The notes under the pieces: generated by a model
Database searches by the model: none
What the model was told of the DNA's origin: nothing
The model's input: only the letters and a program-made list of their open reading frames with translations
Translations under genes and position numbers: made by a program
Assembly (NCBI RefSeq): GCF_900106015.1
Contig: NZ_LT629797.1
Location: forward strand, 620,001 to 684,000
Source: Pseudomonas sihuiensis
Lineage (GTDB): Bacteria; Pseudomonadota; Gammaproteobacteria; Pseudomonadales; Pseudomonadaceae
Length of the DNA stretch: 64,000 nucleotides
Direction of reading: 5' to 3'
Shown: positions 8,187-17,728 of the stretch, in pieces
Numbering within the stretch: the stretch's first letter is position 1
How the letters are laid out: each line of letters opens with the position of its first letter

Positions 8187-8236
8187 GGGCGTTGTCCGGC
8201 CAACGCTCCGGTTCTACCGGGGCGTTCGTGTTTTTT
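8187..8236 (+). terminator. Riboswitch expression platform: intrinsic terminator with competing upstream hairpin
   Basis: The terminator stem pairs AACGCTCCGG (8202-8211) with CCGGGGCGTT (8217-8226; one G-T pair) around a 5-nt loop. CGTG then TTTTTT (8231-8236) follow. Its left arm is also the right arm of an alternative hairpin, GGGCGTTG (8187-8194) with CAACGCTC (8201-8208). The two hairpins cannot coexist. The second is a natural antiterminator candidate, so ligand binding would select between them. Confidence 0.8.
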
Positions 8237-8368
8237 CGTCTTCCGCTCGCCTGACCAGCCATTGGCGCCTGGATGAGTGCGTGCGGATCATCGCGATCTT
8301 CTTCCTCATTGCCGTTCGTACTGTTCGATGAACAGGCGGCGCGGGTGCCTGACGTGCAGGAGCACAGC

Positions 8369-8980
8369 ATGAGTGAGACCGCCGAACGCGACGCCCGTCA
8401 CAAGGCGCGCATGCAACGCAAGAAAGCCCTGATCGACGAAAAGATCGCCCAGGCCCAGGACCAATACGGCCTGTTGCTGGTGCACAGCGGCAATGGCAAG
8501 GGCAAGAGCAGCAGCGCCTTCGGCATGGTCGCGCGCGCCCTTGGCCATGGCATCAAGGTCGGCGTGGTGCAGTTCATCAAGGGTGCGGCCAGCACCGGTG
8601 AAGAAACCTTCTTCCGCCGTTTTCCCGAGGAAGTCAGCTATCACGTGATGGGTGAAGGTTTCACCTGGGAAACCCAGGATCGCCAACGTGATATCGCCAA
8701 GGCGCAGGAAGCCTGGGCGGTCGCCCGGCATCTGCTCAGCGATGAGTCGGTCGGCCTGGTGGTGCTGGACGAATTGAACATCGCCCTCAAGCATGGCTAC
8801 CTCGAACTGGACACGGTGCTGGCTGATATCGAGGCCCGGCCGCTGCTGCAGCATGTGGTGGTGACCGGCCGTGGCGCGTTGCCAGGCATGCTTGAGGCGG
8901 CTGACACCGTCACCGAAATGAGCCTGGTCAAGCACGCATTCAAGTCTGGGGTAAAAGCACAGAAGGGCATCGAATTCTGA
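8369..8980 (+). CDS. cobO: Cob(I)yrinic acid a,c-diamide adenosyltransferase
   Basis: 203 residues. It adenosylates the reduced corrinoid using ATP. The P-loop variant H-S-G-N-G-K-G-K-S-S-S-A sits at about residues 39-50. It is followed by FGMVARALGHG, the FIKG loop and V-L-D-E-L-N, all typical of the BtuR/CobO/CobP family. The start is the ATG at 8369. A reading from 8273 would extend into the riboswitch leader and is rejected. First gene of the operon. Its stop overlaps the cobB start by one base (TGATG). Confidence 0.95.
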   Translation: MSETAERDARHKARMQRKKALIDEKIAQAQDQYGLLLVHSGNGKGKSSSAFGMVARALGHGIKVGVVQFIKGAASTGEETFFRRFPEEVSYHVMGEGFTWETQDRQRDIAKAQEAWAVARHLLSDESVGLVVLDELNIALKHGYLELDTVLADIEARPLLQHVVVTGRGALPGMLEAADTVTEMSLVKHAFKSGVKAQKGIEF

Positions 8981-10272
8981 TGACCACACGTCACTGTCCG
9001 GCACTATTGATTGCCGCACCGGCTTCCGGTCAAGGCAAGACCACTGTAACCGCCGCGCTGGCGCGCCTGCATACGCGTCAGGGGCGGCGGGTGCGGGTGT
9101 TCAAGTGCGGCCCGGACTTTCTCGATCCGATGATCCATGCGCGTGCCAGTGGCGCGCCGGTGTACCAGCTCGATCTGGCCATGGTCGGCGAGGCGGAAAG
9201 CCGTCGCCTGCTATGGCAGGCCGCCGGCGAGGCGGACCTGATCCTGATCGAAGGGGTCATGGGCCTGTTTGACGGCAAGCCGTCGGCGGCCGACCTGGCG
9301 CGCCACTTTGGCGTGCCGGTGCTGGGCGTGATCGACGGTGCGGCCATGGCGCAGACCTTCGGCGCCCTGGCCCACGGGCTTGCCACCTTCCAGCCGGACT
9401 TACCCTTTGCCGGCGTGCTCGGCAACCGTGTCGCCAGCACGCGCCACGGCGAGATTCTGCGCGATGCGCTGCCAGCGAGCATTCGCTGGTTTGGCGCGTT
9501 GCCGCGTAGCGCCGCGGTGGAGTTGCCCAGCCGCCATCTGGGGCTGGTGCAGGCCGGTGAGTTGGCCGATCTGGATGCACGTCTGGACGCCGCCGCCGAT
9601 GCCCTGGCGGCCAGCGCCAACGTCGACCTGCCGCCTGCGGTGAGCTTCGCCGCGCCGCAGTTCGATGAACTGGCGCCGCTGTTGGCTGGCGTACGCATCG
9701 GCGTGGCGCGCGATGCGGCGTTCGCCTTTCTCTATCAGGCCAATCTCGATCTGTTGCAGGCGCTCGGCGCTGAGCTGCATTACTTCTCACCGCTCGCTGA
9801 TCGCGAGCTGCCGCAGGTGGACAGCCTTTATCTGCCTGGCGGGTATCCGGAGCTGTACCTGGCCGAGCTGGAAGGCAACCAGCCCATGGCCGCGGCGATT
9901 CGTGCTCATCACCAGGCCGGCAAACCCTTGCTCGCCGAATGTGGCGGCATGCTCTATCTGCTTGATGAACTGCGCGACAAGCAAGGCGCCAGCGGGCGCA
10001 TGCTCGGCCTGCTGGCGGGCAGCGCCGCCTTGCAGCCACGGCTGACCGCCCTGGCGTTGCAGCAGGTGACGCTGCCCGAAGGCGAGCTACGTGGCCACAG
10101 TTACCATCACTCGCGGCTGGAAAGTCCCTTGCAGCCTCTGGCGCTCGGTCGCTGCCCGAACGGCAAGCCGGTAGCCGAGGCGGTGTATCGTTTGGGACGA
10201 CTCACCGCCAGCTATATCCACTTTTACCTGCCGTCCAACCCGGAGGCGGCCGCCGCGCTGTTACGTCCATGA
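8980..10272 (+). CDS. cobB: Cobyrinic acid a,c-diamide synthase
   Basis: 430 residues. ATP- and glutamine-dependent amidation of the a and c carboxyls. The N-terminal dethiobiotin-synthetase-like domain begins with A-P-A-S-G-Q-G-K-T-T. The C-terminal class I glutamine amidotransferase domain has its cysteine in LLAECGGMLYLL (about residue 325) and a late H-S-Y-H-H region. Its length is usual for CobB/CbiA. The start overlaps cobO by one base and the stop overlaps bluB by four, so translation is coupled through the operon. Confidence 0.95.
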   Translation: MTTRHCPALLIAAPASGQGKTTVTAALARLHTRQGRRVRVFKCGPDFLDPMIHARASGAPVYQLDLAMVGEAESRRLLWQAAGEADLILIEGVMGLFDGKPSAADLARHFGVPVLGVIDGAAMAQTFGALAHGLATFQPDLPFAGVLGNRVASTRHGEILRDALPASIRWFGALPRSAAVELPSRHLGLVQAGELADLDARLDAAADALAASANVDLPPAVSFAAPQFDELAPLLAGVRIGVARDAAFAFLYQANLDLLQALGAELHYFSPLADRELPQVDSLYLPGGYPELYLAELEGNQPMAAAIRAHHQAGKPLLAECGGMLYLLDELRDKQGASGRMLGLLAGSAALQPRLTALALQQVTLPEGELRGHSYHHSRLESPLQPLALGRCPNGKPVAEAVYRLGRLTASYIHFYLPSNPEAAAALLRP

Positions 10273-10922
10273 GCGAGCATGCCTTCAGCCCTGAAGAGCG
10301 CGCGGCGGTGTATCGCGCCATCGCCGAGCGCCGCGATATGCGTCATTTCAGCGGCGGCGAGGTGCCAGCCGAGGTCCTGGCGCGGCTGCTCGAAGCCGCC
10401 CACCACGCGCCGAGCGTTGGCCTGATGCAGCCTTGGCGCTTTGTGCGCGTCAGTGACCCGCAACTGCGTGAGTCCATTCATGAGCTGGTGGAGGCCGAGC
10501 GGGTGCGCACTGCCGAGGCCCTCGGCGAGCGCAGTGACGAGTTCATGCGGCTGAAGGTCGAGGGTATTCGCGACTGCGCCGAGCTACTGGCGGTGGCGCT
10601 GATGGAGGGACGCGACGCACATGTCTTTGGACGACGCACCTTGCCGGAAATGGATATGGCCTCGGTGGCCTGCGCCATTCAGAATCTGTGGCTGGCTGCG
10701 CGTGCCGAAGGGCTCGGGCTCGGTTGGGTATCGTTGTTCGACCCCGAGGCGCTGGCCGCATTGTTGGGCATGCCGGCCGGTAGCAAGCCGGTAGCGCTGC
10801 TGTGCCTGGGGCCGGTTCAGGCCTTTTACGAAAAGCCGATGCTGGTGGAGGAGGGTTGGGCCACGCCCCGACCGCTATCGGAATTGTTGTTCGAGAATCG
10901 ATGGGGATCATCTGGTGAGTGA
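10269..10922 (+). CDS. bluB: 5,6-dimethylbenzimidazole synthase BluB
   Basis: 217 residues of nitroreductase-like flavoprotein fold. BluB fragments FMNH2 with oxygen to yield the lower ligand dimethylbenzimidazole. The opening R-R-D-M-R-H-F motif (about residues 19-25), the APSVGLMQPWRF segment and the later GLGWVSLFDPEAL segment match BluB rather than generic nitroreductases. Its place inside a cob operon is decisive. It makes this an oxygen-dependent route to the lower ligand. The start overlaps cobB by four bases. Confidence 0.93.
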   Translation: MSEHAFSPEERAAVYRAIAERRDMRHFSGGEVPAEVLARLLEAAHHAPSVGLMQPWRFVRVSDPQLRESIHELVEAERVRTAEALGERSDEFMRLKVEGIRDCAELLAVALMEGRDAHVFGRRTLPEMDMASVACAIQNLWLAARAEGLGLGWVSLFDPEALAALLGMPAGSKPVALLCLGPVQAFYEKPMLVEEGWATPRPLSELLFENRWGSSGE

Positions 10923-10925
10923 ACG

Positions 10926-11834
10926 ATGAGCCTGGCGCTGATCACCTGCGTCGGCGTGGCGCTGGACGCCGTGCTGGGCGAGCCCAGGCGCGCGCATCCG
11001 CTGGTGGCCTTCGGCCGCCTGGCGGGGCGCCTGGAGCAGCGCTTCAACCCGGCCGGTGGCGGCTGGCGCAGCCATGGCGTATCGGCCTGGTGCCTGGCGG
11101 TGCTGCCGCTGACCCTGCTTACCTGGCTGTTGGTGCACCTGACCTCGCTTGGCTGGGCGGTGGAGATCTTCGCCCTGTACTTCGCCCTTGGCCTGCGCAG
11201 CTTGTACGAGCACGCGCAGCCGGTGGCCCGCGCGCTGCGCCTGGGTGACCTGGCCCTGGCGCGTGAGCGCGTCGGCTGGATGGTCAGCCGCAATACCGCC
11301 GAGCTGGACGCAACCGGGGTGGCCCGTGCCGGCACCGAATCGGTGCTGGAGAACGGCTCCGACGCCGTGTTCGCCGCCTTGTTCTGGTTCATCGTCGCTG
11401 GCGCGCCGGGCGTCGTCCTGTACCGCCTGAGCAATACGCTCGATGCCATGTGGGGCTATCGCAACGAACGCTTCGAGCGTTTTGGCTGGGCCGCGGCGAA
11501 GATCGATGACGTGCTCAATTACATCCCGGCGCGACTGGTGGCGCTGACCTATGCGCTGCTTGGGCGTACTGCCCTGGCCCTGCGCTGCTGGCGCCGGCAG
11601 GCGCCGTTGTGGGACAGTCCCAATGCTGGCCCAGTGATGGCCGCTGGTGCCGGAAGCCTGGCCATTAGTCTGGGCGGTGCGGCGGAGTATCACGGCGAGG
11701 TGCATGAACGCCCACAACTGGGCGAAGGCCCACCGCCGCGGGCACGGGATATCGAACGGGCGATGAACAGGGTTATCGCCGGGGTTGGCTTGTGGCTGTT
11801 ATGCCTGATCGTCTGGGAGGTGCTGGGTGCTTGA
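10926..11834 (+). CDS. cobD: Adenosylcobinamide-phosphate synthase (CbiB/CobD)
   Basis: 302 residues, polytopic membrane protein with several hydrophobic segments (for example [20 protein letters not shown] and the C-terminal [18 protein letters not shown]). It attaches aminopropanol or its phosphate to adenosylcobyric acid. Conserved stretches include [16 protein letters not shown] near the N-terminus, [12 protein letters not shown], and N-S-D-A-V-F-A-like [13 protein letters not shown]. It starts 3 bp after the bluB stop. Its end overlaps the next gene by 8 bp. Confidence 0.94.
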   Translation: MSLALITCVGVALDAVLGEPRRAHPLVAFGRLAGRLEQRFNPAGGGWRSHGVSAWCLAVLPLTLLTWLLVHLTSLGWAVEIFALYFALGLRSLYEHAQPVARALRLGDLALARERVGWMVSRNTAELDATGVARAGTESVLENGSDAVFAALFWFIVAGAPGVVLYRLSNTLDAMWGYRNERFERFGWAAAKIDDVLNYIPARLVALTYALLGRTALALRCWRRQAPLWDSPNAGPVMAAGAGSLAISLGGAAEYHGEVHERPQLGEGPPPRARDIERAMNRVIAGVGLWLLCLIVWEVLGA

Positions 11835-12837
11835 ACATGGAGGTCGTCTGCGCGCAGCGGCGCAGCGCTATGGCATCCCGCTGGAGGACTGGCTGGATCT
11901 GTCCACCGGGGTCGCACCCTATGGTTGGGATCTGCCGGCGGTACCGGGCTCTGCCTGGGCGCGCCTGCCTGAAGCGGACGACGGCCTGGAGCAGGCGGCG
12001 CGCGATTATTACGGCGCCGTCAGCCTGCTGCCGGTAGCCGGCTCGCAGGCGGCGATCCAGGCCCTGCCACGTCTGCGCGCGAACAGCAGCGTGGGTATCC
12101 TCGCACCGACCTATGCCGAGCACGCTGCCGCCTGGCGACGCGAGGGGCACCGGGTGATCAAGCTGAGCGAGGGCTCGGTGCATCGCGCGCTGCCGCAAGT
12201 GGATGTACTGCTGGTGGTCAACCCGAACAACCCGACCGGCCGCCTGATCGAGCCGGCGCGCCTGCTCGACTGGCACGACGAACTGGCCGAGCGCGGCGGC
12301 TGGCTGGTGGTCGACGAAGCTTTCATCGATTGCACGCCGGAGCACAGCCTGGCCGCCTACAGCGACATGCCGGGGCTGATCGTGTTGCGTTCGTTCGGCA
12401 AGTTCTTCGGCCTGGCCGGTCTGCGTCTGGGCTTTGTCCTGGCCGCACAGGCCTTGCTGGATGAGCTGGCGGCGCTGCTCGGGCCCTGGGCCGTTAGCGG
12501 TCCGGCGCGCAGCGTGGCGCGCAGCCTGCTGGTCGATGGCGAGGGGCAGCGCCGCCAGCGTGAGCGCCTGCTGGTTGACGGCGAGCGCCTGAAGGCGCTG
12601 CTGCGCGACTGTGGCTTGCCGTCGACCGGTGGCTCGTCGCTGTTCCAGTTCTGCTGCACCCGTCGCGCCGTGCCCTGCGTCGAGCTGCTGGCGCGGCGGG
12701 GCATCCTGGTGCGCCTGTTCGCCGAGCTGGACAGCCTGCGCTTCGGCCTGCCGGCGGACGAGGCTGGCTGGCTGCGGCTGGAGCAGGGGCTGCTGGAATG
12801 CGCGCCGATATTGGCCAGTCTCGAGGAAACGCCCTGA
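11827..12837 (+). CDS. cobC: Threonine-phosphate decarboxylase, PLP-dependent (CobC/CobD-type)
   Basis: 336 residues with a GTG start at 11827 overlapping the preceding stop by eight bases. It is a class I/II aminotransferase-fold enzyme that makes aminopropanol phosphate for the nucleotide loop. Visible PLP features are N-P-N-N-P-T-G-R (about residue 135), V-V-D-E-A-F-I, and the lysine loop [17 protein letters not shown] near residue 185. It is slightly shorter than E. coli-type enzymes but complete. Substrate assignment rests on operon context plus the family. Confidence 0.92.
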   Translation: MLEHGGRLRAAAQRYGIPLEDWLDLSTGVAPYGWDLPAVPGSAWARLPEADDGLEQAARDYYGAVSLLPVAGSQAAIQALPRLRANSSVGILAPTYAEHAAAWRREGHRVIKLSEGSVHRALPQVDVLLVVNPNNPTGRLIEPARLLDWHDELAERGGWLVVDEAFIDCTPEHSLAAYSDMPGLIVLRSFGKFFGLAGLRLGFVLAAQALLDELAALLGPWAVSGPARSVARSLLVDGEGQRRQRERLLVDGERLKALLRDCGLPSTGGSSLFQFCCTRRAVPCVELLARRGILVRLFAELDSLRFGLPADEAGWLRLEQGLLECAPILASLEETP

Positions 12838-14285
12838 TGACCACCCTGATGGTGCAGGGCACCACCTCCGATGCTGGCAAGAGCACACTGGTGACGGCGC
12901 TGTGTCGCTGGGTACGGCGCCAGGGCGTGTCCGTGGTGCCGTTCAAACCGCAGAACATGGCGCTCAATTCCGCCGTGACCTCTGACGGTGGCGAGATCGG
13001 CCGGGCACAGGCGGTACAGGCGCAAGCGGCCGGGCTGGCGCCACATACCGACATGAACCCGGTGCTGCTCAAGCCCAACAGCGACATGGGCGCCCAGGTG
13101 ATCATTCACGGCCGTGCCATCGGCAACATGCAGGCGCTGACCTATCACGGCTACAAGCCGGTGGCCATGGCGGCTGTGCTGGAGTCACACGCGCGCTTGC
13201 TTGAGCGTCATCAACTGGTGCTGGTCGAGGGCGCAGGCTCGCCGGCCGAGATCAACCTGCGCGCCGGTGACATCGCCAACATGGGCTTTGCCGAGGCGGT
13301 GGATTGCCCGGTAATCCTGATTGCCGACATCGACAAAGGCGGCGTGTTCGCCCATCTGGTCGGCACCCTGGAGCTGCTCAGCCCGAGCGAACAGGCGCGC
13401 ATCCGCGGTTTCGTGATCAATCGTTTTCGCGGTGATATCGCGTTGCTCAAGCCGGGGCTGGACTGGTTGCAGCAGCGCACCGGCAAGCCCGTGCTCGGCG
13501 TACTGCCGTATCTGATGGATTTCCACCTGGAAGCCGAAGACGCCGTCGATACCCGTCAGCAGGCCAAGGACGCACAGGCGCTGCGCGTGGTGGTGCCGGT
13601 GTTGCCACGTATCAGCAATCACACCGATTTCGACCCGCTAAGGCTACACCCGCAGGTGCAACTGACCTTCGTCGGGCCGGGCCAGGCGATTCCGCCAGCG
13701 GATCTGATCATCCTGCCTGGCTCCAAGAGCGTGCGCGCCGATCTCGCACGGCTGCGCGAGCAGGGCTGGGACGCCGCGATCACCCGCCACCTGCGCTACG
13801 GCGGCAAGGTTCTGGGCATTTGTGGTGGCCTGCAGATGCTCGGCCGGCAGATTCACGATCCGCACGGTCTGGAAGGCGCTGCCGGCAGCAGCGAGGGCCT
13901 CGGCCTGCTGGATTTCGAGACGCTGCTTGAGCCGGAAAAGCAGCTGCGTAACGTCCGCGGTCGGCTGTGCCTGGAGCAGGCTGATGTCAGCGGCTACGAG
14001 ATTCATGCCGGCGTCAGTCGTGGTTCGGGCCTCAACGGCGCCGTGCAGCTGGATGACGGGCGCAGCGATGGCGGTCTCAGCGCCGATGGCCAGGTGCTCG
14101 GCACCTACCTGCACGGCCTGTTCGAGCAGCCGTCGGCGCTCGCTGCACTGTTGCGCTGGGCCGGGCTGCATGAGGTGCAGACGGTGGACTATCAGGCGTT
14201 GCGCGAGCGCGATATCGAACGCCTGGCGGACCAGGTGGAACTGCATCTGGATACCGAAAAACTCAGAGCGCTTTGCGGCCTGTAG
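12837..14285 (+). CDS. cobQ: Cobyric acid synthase CobQ
   Basis: 482 residues. It amidates four carboxylates (b, d, e, g) of adenosylcobyrinic acid diamide. The N-terminal ATPase domain begins [10 protein letters not shown] (about residues 8-17), then [12 protein letters not shown]. The C-terminal glutamine amidotransferase domain has its nucleophile in [12 protein letters not shown], with E-I-H-A-G and Y-L-H-G-L-F later. The ATG at 12837 overlaps the preceding stop. A start 13 codons upstream is not supported by similarity. Confidence 0.96.
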   Translation: MTTLMVQGTTSDAGKSTLVTALCRWVRRQGVSVVPFKPQNMALNSAVTSDGGEIGRAQAVQAQAAGLAPHTDMNPVLLKPNSDMGAQVIIHGRAIGNMQALTYHGYKPVAMAAVLESHARLLERHQLVLVEGAGSPAEINLRAGDIANMGFAEAVDCPVILIADIDKGGVFAHLVGTLELLSPSEQARIRGFVINRFRGDIALLKPGLDWLQQRTGKPVLGVLPYLMDFHLEAEDAVDTRQQAKDAQALRVVVPVLPRISNHTDFDPLRLHPQVQLTFVGPGQAIPPADLIILPGSKSVRADLARLREQGWDAAITRHLRYGGKVLGICGGLQMLGRQIHDPHGLEGAAGSSEGLGLLDFETLLEPEKQLRNVRGRLCLEQADVSGYEIHAGVSRGSGLNGAVQLDDGRSDGGLSADGQVLGTYLHGLFEQPSALAALLRWAGLHEVQTVDYQALRERDIERLADQVELHLDTEKLRALCGL

Positions 14286-14324
14286 GAGCGAACTCTGCAG
14301 GGCTGAATTAATGTGGATGGAAGC

Positions 14325-14846
14325 ATGCTTGAATTGATCCTCGGCGGTGCCCGTTCCGGCAAGAGCCGGCTGGCGGAGAAGCTGGCCGACGAGTCCGGGT
14401 TGGAAGTCGTTTACATCGCTACCAGCCAGCCGCTCGATGGCGAGATGAATGCGCGCGTCGCTCAGCATCGCGCGCGTCGCCCGGCGCACTGGGCGCTGGT
14501 CGAGGAGCCGCTGGCGCTGGCCCATGTGCTGCGCGAACAGGCCGCGCCCGGCCGTTGCCTGCTGGTGGACTGCCTGACCCTGTGGCTGACCAACCTGCTG
14601 ATGCAGGACGATCCTGCTCGACTGGCGGCCGAACGCGATGCGCTACTCGCCTGTGTGGATGAGCTGCCCGGGCGCATCCTGCTGGTCAGCAACGAAACCG
14701 GGCTGGGTGTGGTGCCGCTGGGCGAGCTCACCCGCCGTTATGTCGATGAGGCCGGCTGGCTGCACCAGGCGCTGGCCGAGCGCAGTCAGCGCGTGCTGTT
14801 CACCGTCGCCGGTTTGCCCATGGTGTTGAAGGGAGAGGCGTTATGA
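14325..14846 (+). CDS. cobP: Bifunctional adenosylcobinamide kinase / guanylyltransferase
   Basis: 173 residues. It phosphorylates adenosylcobinamide and transfers GMP to it. P-loop G-G-A-R-S-G-K-S-R at about residues 6-14. The segment [10 protein letters not shown] and [11 protein letters not shown] are diagnostic of CobU/CobP. I chose the ATG at 14325 since [14 protein letters not shown] is the family start; upstream GTG/ATG codons add four residues. The 39-bp gap before it is the widest in the operon and contains a half REP-like sequence (GTAGGAGCG at 14282). Confidence 0.94.
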   Translation: MLELILGGARSGKSRLAEKLADESGLEVVYIATSQPLDGEMNARVAQHRARRPAHWALVEEPLALAHVLREQAAPGRCLLVDCLTLWLTNLLMQDDPARLAAERDALLACVDELPGRILLVSNETGLGVVPLGELTRRYVDEAGWLHQALAERSQRVLFTVAGLPMVLKGEAL

Positions 14847-15898
14847 GTCTGCAATGGTGGCAAGGGCCTTGTCAGCCGCTCGATCATGTTGCGCGGCTCA
14901 AGGCCGAGACACGTCAGCAGCAATTGACCAAGCCGGCGGGTTCGCTGGGGCGGCTGGAGAGTCTCGCGATCCATCTGGCCGCATTGCAGGGGCGCGAGCG
15001 GCCGAGCCTGGACAAACTGTCGATCGCCATCTTTGCCGGTGATCATGGCGTGGTGGCCGAAGGGATTTCCGCCTACCCGCAGGCGGTGACGGGGCAGATG
15101 CTGGCCAACTTCGTCACTGGCGGTGCGGCGATCAGTGTGCTCGCGCGTCAGTTGGATGCGGCGCTCGAGGTGATCGACCTGGGTACTGCTGAACCCTTGC
15201 CGCCGCTGCCTGGCGTGCGCCATCTGCAGGTCGGTGCTGGTACGCAGAATTTCGCCCGTGATCCGGCCATGACCTTGGCCCAGGCGATGATTTGCCTGGA
15301 GGCCGGCCGCGACAGCATCCAACGCGCGCGTGCTAGCGGTTGCGACCTGTTCGTCGGTGGCGAGATGGGCATCGGCAACACCACCGCGGCGGCAGCGCTG
15401 GCCTGCTGGCTGCTGAGTTGCCCGGCGAGCGAGCTGGCAGGTCCCGGCACCGGGCTGGATGGCGCGGGTGTGGCGCACAAGGCGCGGGTGATCGATGCCG
15501 CGTTGGCCCTGCACCGGGCGCAGATCGACGGGCCATTGCAGGCGCTGATTCACCTGGGTGGATTCGAGATCGCCGCGCTCACCGGCGCCTACCTGGCCGC
15601 CGCGCAGCAGGGTATCGCGGTATTGGTCGATGGCTTTATCTGCAGCGTTGCGGCATTGCTCGCCGTGCGCCTGAACCCTGGCTGCCGCGACTGGCTGCTG
15701 TTCGCCCATCACGGTGCCGAGCCCGGTCATGTGCGCGTGCTGCAGGCGCTGGCGGCCGAGCCGCTATTGGAGCTGGGTTTGCGTCTGGGTGAGGGCAGCG
15801 GCGCCGCGTTGGCGGTACCGCTGCTGCGCCTGGCCTGTGCCTTGCACGGACAGATGGCGACCTTCGCCGAAGCGGCTGTCGCCGAAAGGCCGAGCTGA
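14843..15898 (+). CDS. cobT: Nicotinate-nucleotide--dimethylbenzimidazole phosphoribosyltransferase
   Basis: 351 residues, normal for CobT. It activates the lower ligand by making alpha-ribazole phosphate. Recognisable stretches are [10 protein letters not shown] (about residues 32-41), [13 protein letters not shown], the [10 protein letters not shown] loop and G-P-G-T-G-L-D. The start overlaps cobP by four bases and the stop overlaps the phosphatase gene by one. Acts after BluB and before CobS. Confidence 0.96.
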   Translation: MSLQWWQGPCQPLDHVARLKAETRQQQLTKPAGSLGRLESLAIHLAALQGRERPSLDKLSIAIFAGDHGVVAEGISAYPQAVTGQMLANFVTGGAAISVLARQLDAALEVIDLGTAEPLPPLPGVRHLQVGAGTQNFARDPAMTLAQAMICLEAGRDSIQRARASGCDLFVGGEMGIGNTTAAAALACWLLSCPASELAGPGTGLDGAGVAHKARVIDAALALHRAQIDGPLQALIHLGGFEIAALTGAYLAAAQQGIAVLVDGFICSVAALLAVRLNPGCRDWLLFAHHGAEPGHVRVLQALAAEPLLELGLRLGEGSGAALAVPLLRLACALHGQMATFAEAAVAERPS

Positions 15899-16470
15899 TG
15901 CTGCATCTGGAATTGCTGCGTCACGGTGAAACCGAGCTGGGCGGTGGGCTGCGTGGCAGCCTGGATGATGCGCTGACCGAGCAGGGTTGGGCGCAACTGC
16001 GCGCAGCGGTGCAGGACGCCGGCCCCTGGGATCGCCTGATCAGCTCGCCACTGCAGCGTTGCGCGCGGTTTGCCGAGGAAGTCGCGCTGGCCAATGCCTT
16101 GCCGCTGCACTACGAGGCGGATCTGCAAGAGCTGCATTTCGGTGATTGGGAAGGGCGCACTGCTGCACAGCTGATGGACAGCGATGCTGAGGCGCTGGGT
16201 CGCTTCTGGGCCGATCCCTATGCGTTCACACCGCCTAATGGCGAGCCGTTGCTGCAGTTCGAAGCGCGTGTGCTGGCTGCCTTGCGGCGCTTGCAGCAGC
16301 GCCATGCGGGAGAGCGGCTGCTGCTGATCACCCACGGCGGCGTGATGCGCCTGCTGCTGGCGCGCGCGCGTGGCCTGCCACGCCAGGATCTGCTGCAGGT
16401 CAACGTCGGCTATGCCCAGCGTTTTCGTCTGCGCCTGGATGCCGATGAGCAACTGGCGGAGTTGCCATGA
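15898..16470 (+). CDS. Histidine phosphatase, probable alpha-ribazole phosphatase
   Basis: 190 residues of the histidine phosphatase (phosphoglycerate mutase-like) superfamily. The catalytic L-R-H-G-E-T signature is at residues 7-12, and the second histidine is in L-I-T-H-G-G-V near residue 144. In the cobalamin context the expected reaction is removal of phosphate from alpha-ribazole 5'-phosphate or from adenosylcobalamin 5'-phosphate. The name cobC is also used for this enzyme in enterics, so I leave the symbol blank to avoid confusion. It overlaps both neighbours by 1-4 bases. Confidence 0.9.
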   Translation: MLHLELLRHGETELGGGLRGSLDDALTEQGWAQLRAAVQDAGPWDRLISSPLQRCARFAEEVALANALPLHYEADLQELHFGDWEGRTAAQLMDSDAEALGRFWADPYAFTPPNGEPLLQFEARVLAALRRLQQRHAGERLLLITHGGVMRLLLARARGLPRQDLLQVNVGYAQRFRLRLDADEQLAELP

Positions 16471-17198
16471 TCGCGTTGCTGATCGCCCTGCAGTTCCTCA
16501 CTCGTCTACCGGTCAGTCTGCCGGGCATGCCCCCCCCCGAGCAGGTGGGGCGCTCGCTGCTTTGGTACCCGCTAGTGGGGCTGCTGCTCGGCCTGCTGCT
16601 GTGGGGCGCTCATCTGCTGTTGGGGCAGACACCGGCGTTATTGCAGGCGGCGATCATTCTGGCGTTGTGGGTGGGGTTGAGCGGCGGTCTGCATCTGGAC
16701 GGCCTGGCCGATACCGCTGATGCCTGGGTCGGCGGTTTCGGTGATCGCGAGCGCACTCTGACGATCATGAAGGACCCGCGCAGCGGCCCCATTGCGGTGG
16801 TGGTGCTGGTGCTGCTGTTACTGCTCAAGTTCGCTGGGTTGTTCACGCTCCTGCAGGCCGGGCAGGGCATCTACCTGTTGCTGCTGCCCTGGCTGGGGCG
16901 CAGCCTGTTGCCGTTGCTGCTGGCAACCACGCCCTACGTGCGGGCCGGTGGGCTGGGTCAGGCCCTGGTCGATCATCTGCCGCGTGGGCAACTGCATTGG
17001 GTGCTGGGCGTGCATCTACTGGGCATGCTGCTGTTCGGCTGGGCGGGGCTGCTGGCGTTGGCCACGGCATTGCTGCTGTTCGTCTGGCTGCGTCGCGCGT
17101 TGCTGTTACGCCTGGGCGGCACCACCGGAGATACCGCCGGTGCCCTGGTCGAGCTGGCCGAGTGCGCCGTGCTCCTGACGCTGGCCCTGAGTCTCTGA
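16467..17198 (+). CDS. cobS: Adenosylcobinamide-GDP ribazoletransferase (cobalamin synthase)
   Basis: 243 residues, integral membrane enzyme with multiple hydrophobic helices. It joins adenosylcobinamide-GDP and alpha-ribazole in the last assembly step. The active-site motif G-G-L-H-L-D-G-L-A-D-T-A-D-A, with its paired acidic residues, is at about residues 72-85. RSGPIAVVVLVLLLLLKF follows. The N-terminus begins with ALQFLTRLPV as in other CobS proteins. Last gene of the cob operon. It overlaps the phosphatase gene by four bases. Confidence 0.95.
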   Translation: MIALLIALQFLTRLPVSLPGMPPPEQVGRSLLWYPLVGLLLGLLLWGAHLLLGQTPALLQAAIILALWVGLSGGLHLDGLADTADAWVGGFGDRERTLTIMKDPRSGPIAVVVLVLLLLLKFAGLFTLLQAGQGIYLLLLPWLGRSLLPLLLATTPYVRAGGLGQALVDHLPRGQLHWVLGVHLLGMLLFGWAGLLALATALLLFVWLRRALLLRLGGTTGDTAGALVELAECAVLLTLALSL

Positions 17199-17254
17199 TC
17201 TCAACTGTTATGGCGAGGCGGTGGGCAACTGTATGAGTGCCAATCGCCGATGCG

Positions 17255-17264
17255 GGTATATACC
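17255..17264. promoter_or_regulatory. Palindrome GGTATATACC, possible MarR operator
   Basis: A perfect 10-bp palindrome lies 8 bp upstream of the chosen MarR-gene ATG. Position and symmetry suit a dimeric repressor. There is no other copy in the MarR-MFS gap that I can see, so the assignment is tentative. Confidence 0.35.
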
Positions 17265-17271
17265 TGTATCC

Positions 17272-17676
17272 ATGTTGCCGACCTCTTGTCTCTGTACCCA
17301 ACTGCGCCGCGCCAGCCGCGGTGTCACCCGCCGTTACGACGATGCCCTCGCGGCCGTCGGGCTCGGTGCTGCGCAGTTTTCCCTGTTGCGTCATGTGCAG
17401 CGGCTCGGTCAACCGAGCATTTCCCTGCTCGCCGACGCCATGGGGCTCGATCGCAGCACGCTCGGGCGCAACCTGCGGGTGCTGGAGGATCAGGGGCTGG
17501 TGCAACTGGGAGAAGGGCGCGATTTGCGCGCTCGCGAGGTACGGCTCACAGAAGCCGGCCTGCAACGCATCGAACAGGCGCTGCCGCTGTGGGAACAGGT
17601 GCAGCGTGAACTCAATGCCCGGTTAGGCGCAGATCGCCGTGCCGAGCTGATGAGGCTGCTCGAAGAACTGGCCTGA
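17272..17676 (+). CDS. MarR-family transcriptional regulator
   Basis: 134 residues from the ATG at 17272. The winged helix spans about residues 30-105 (ISLLADAMGLDRSTLGRNLRVLEDQGLV, then the wing GRDLRAREVRLTEAG). Alternative in-frame starts lie at 17233 and 17221. I prefer 17272 because the peptide LPTSCLCTQLRRASRGVTRRYDDAL is the usual N-terminal dimerisation helix. A perfect GGTATATACC palindrome (17255-17264) lies just ahead of this start and suits autoregulation. It probably controls the MFS gene 52 bp downstream, as is common for MarR-transporter pairs. Confidence 0.88.
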   Translation: MLPTSCLCTQLRRASRGVTRRYDDALAAVGLGAAQFSLLRHVQRLGQPSISLLADAMGLDRSTLGRNLRVLEDQGLVQLGEGRDLRAREVRLTEAGLQRIEQALPLWEQVQRELNARLGADRRAELMRLLEELA

Positions 17677-17728
17677 TGGCCGCATCACTGCCTACACGGT
17701 CGCAGGCGACCGTCCGCTGGAGATACTG

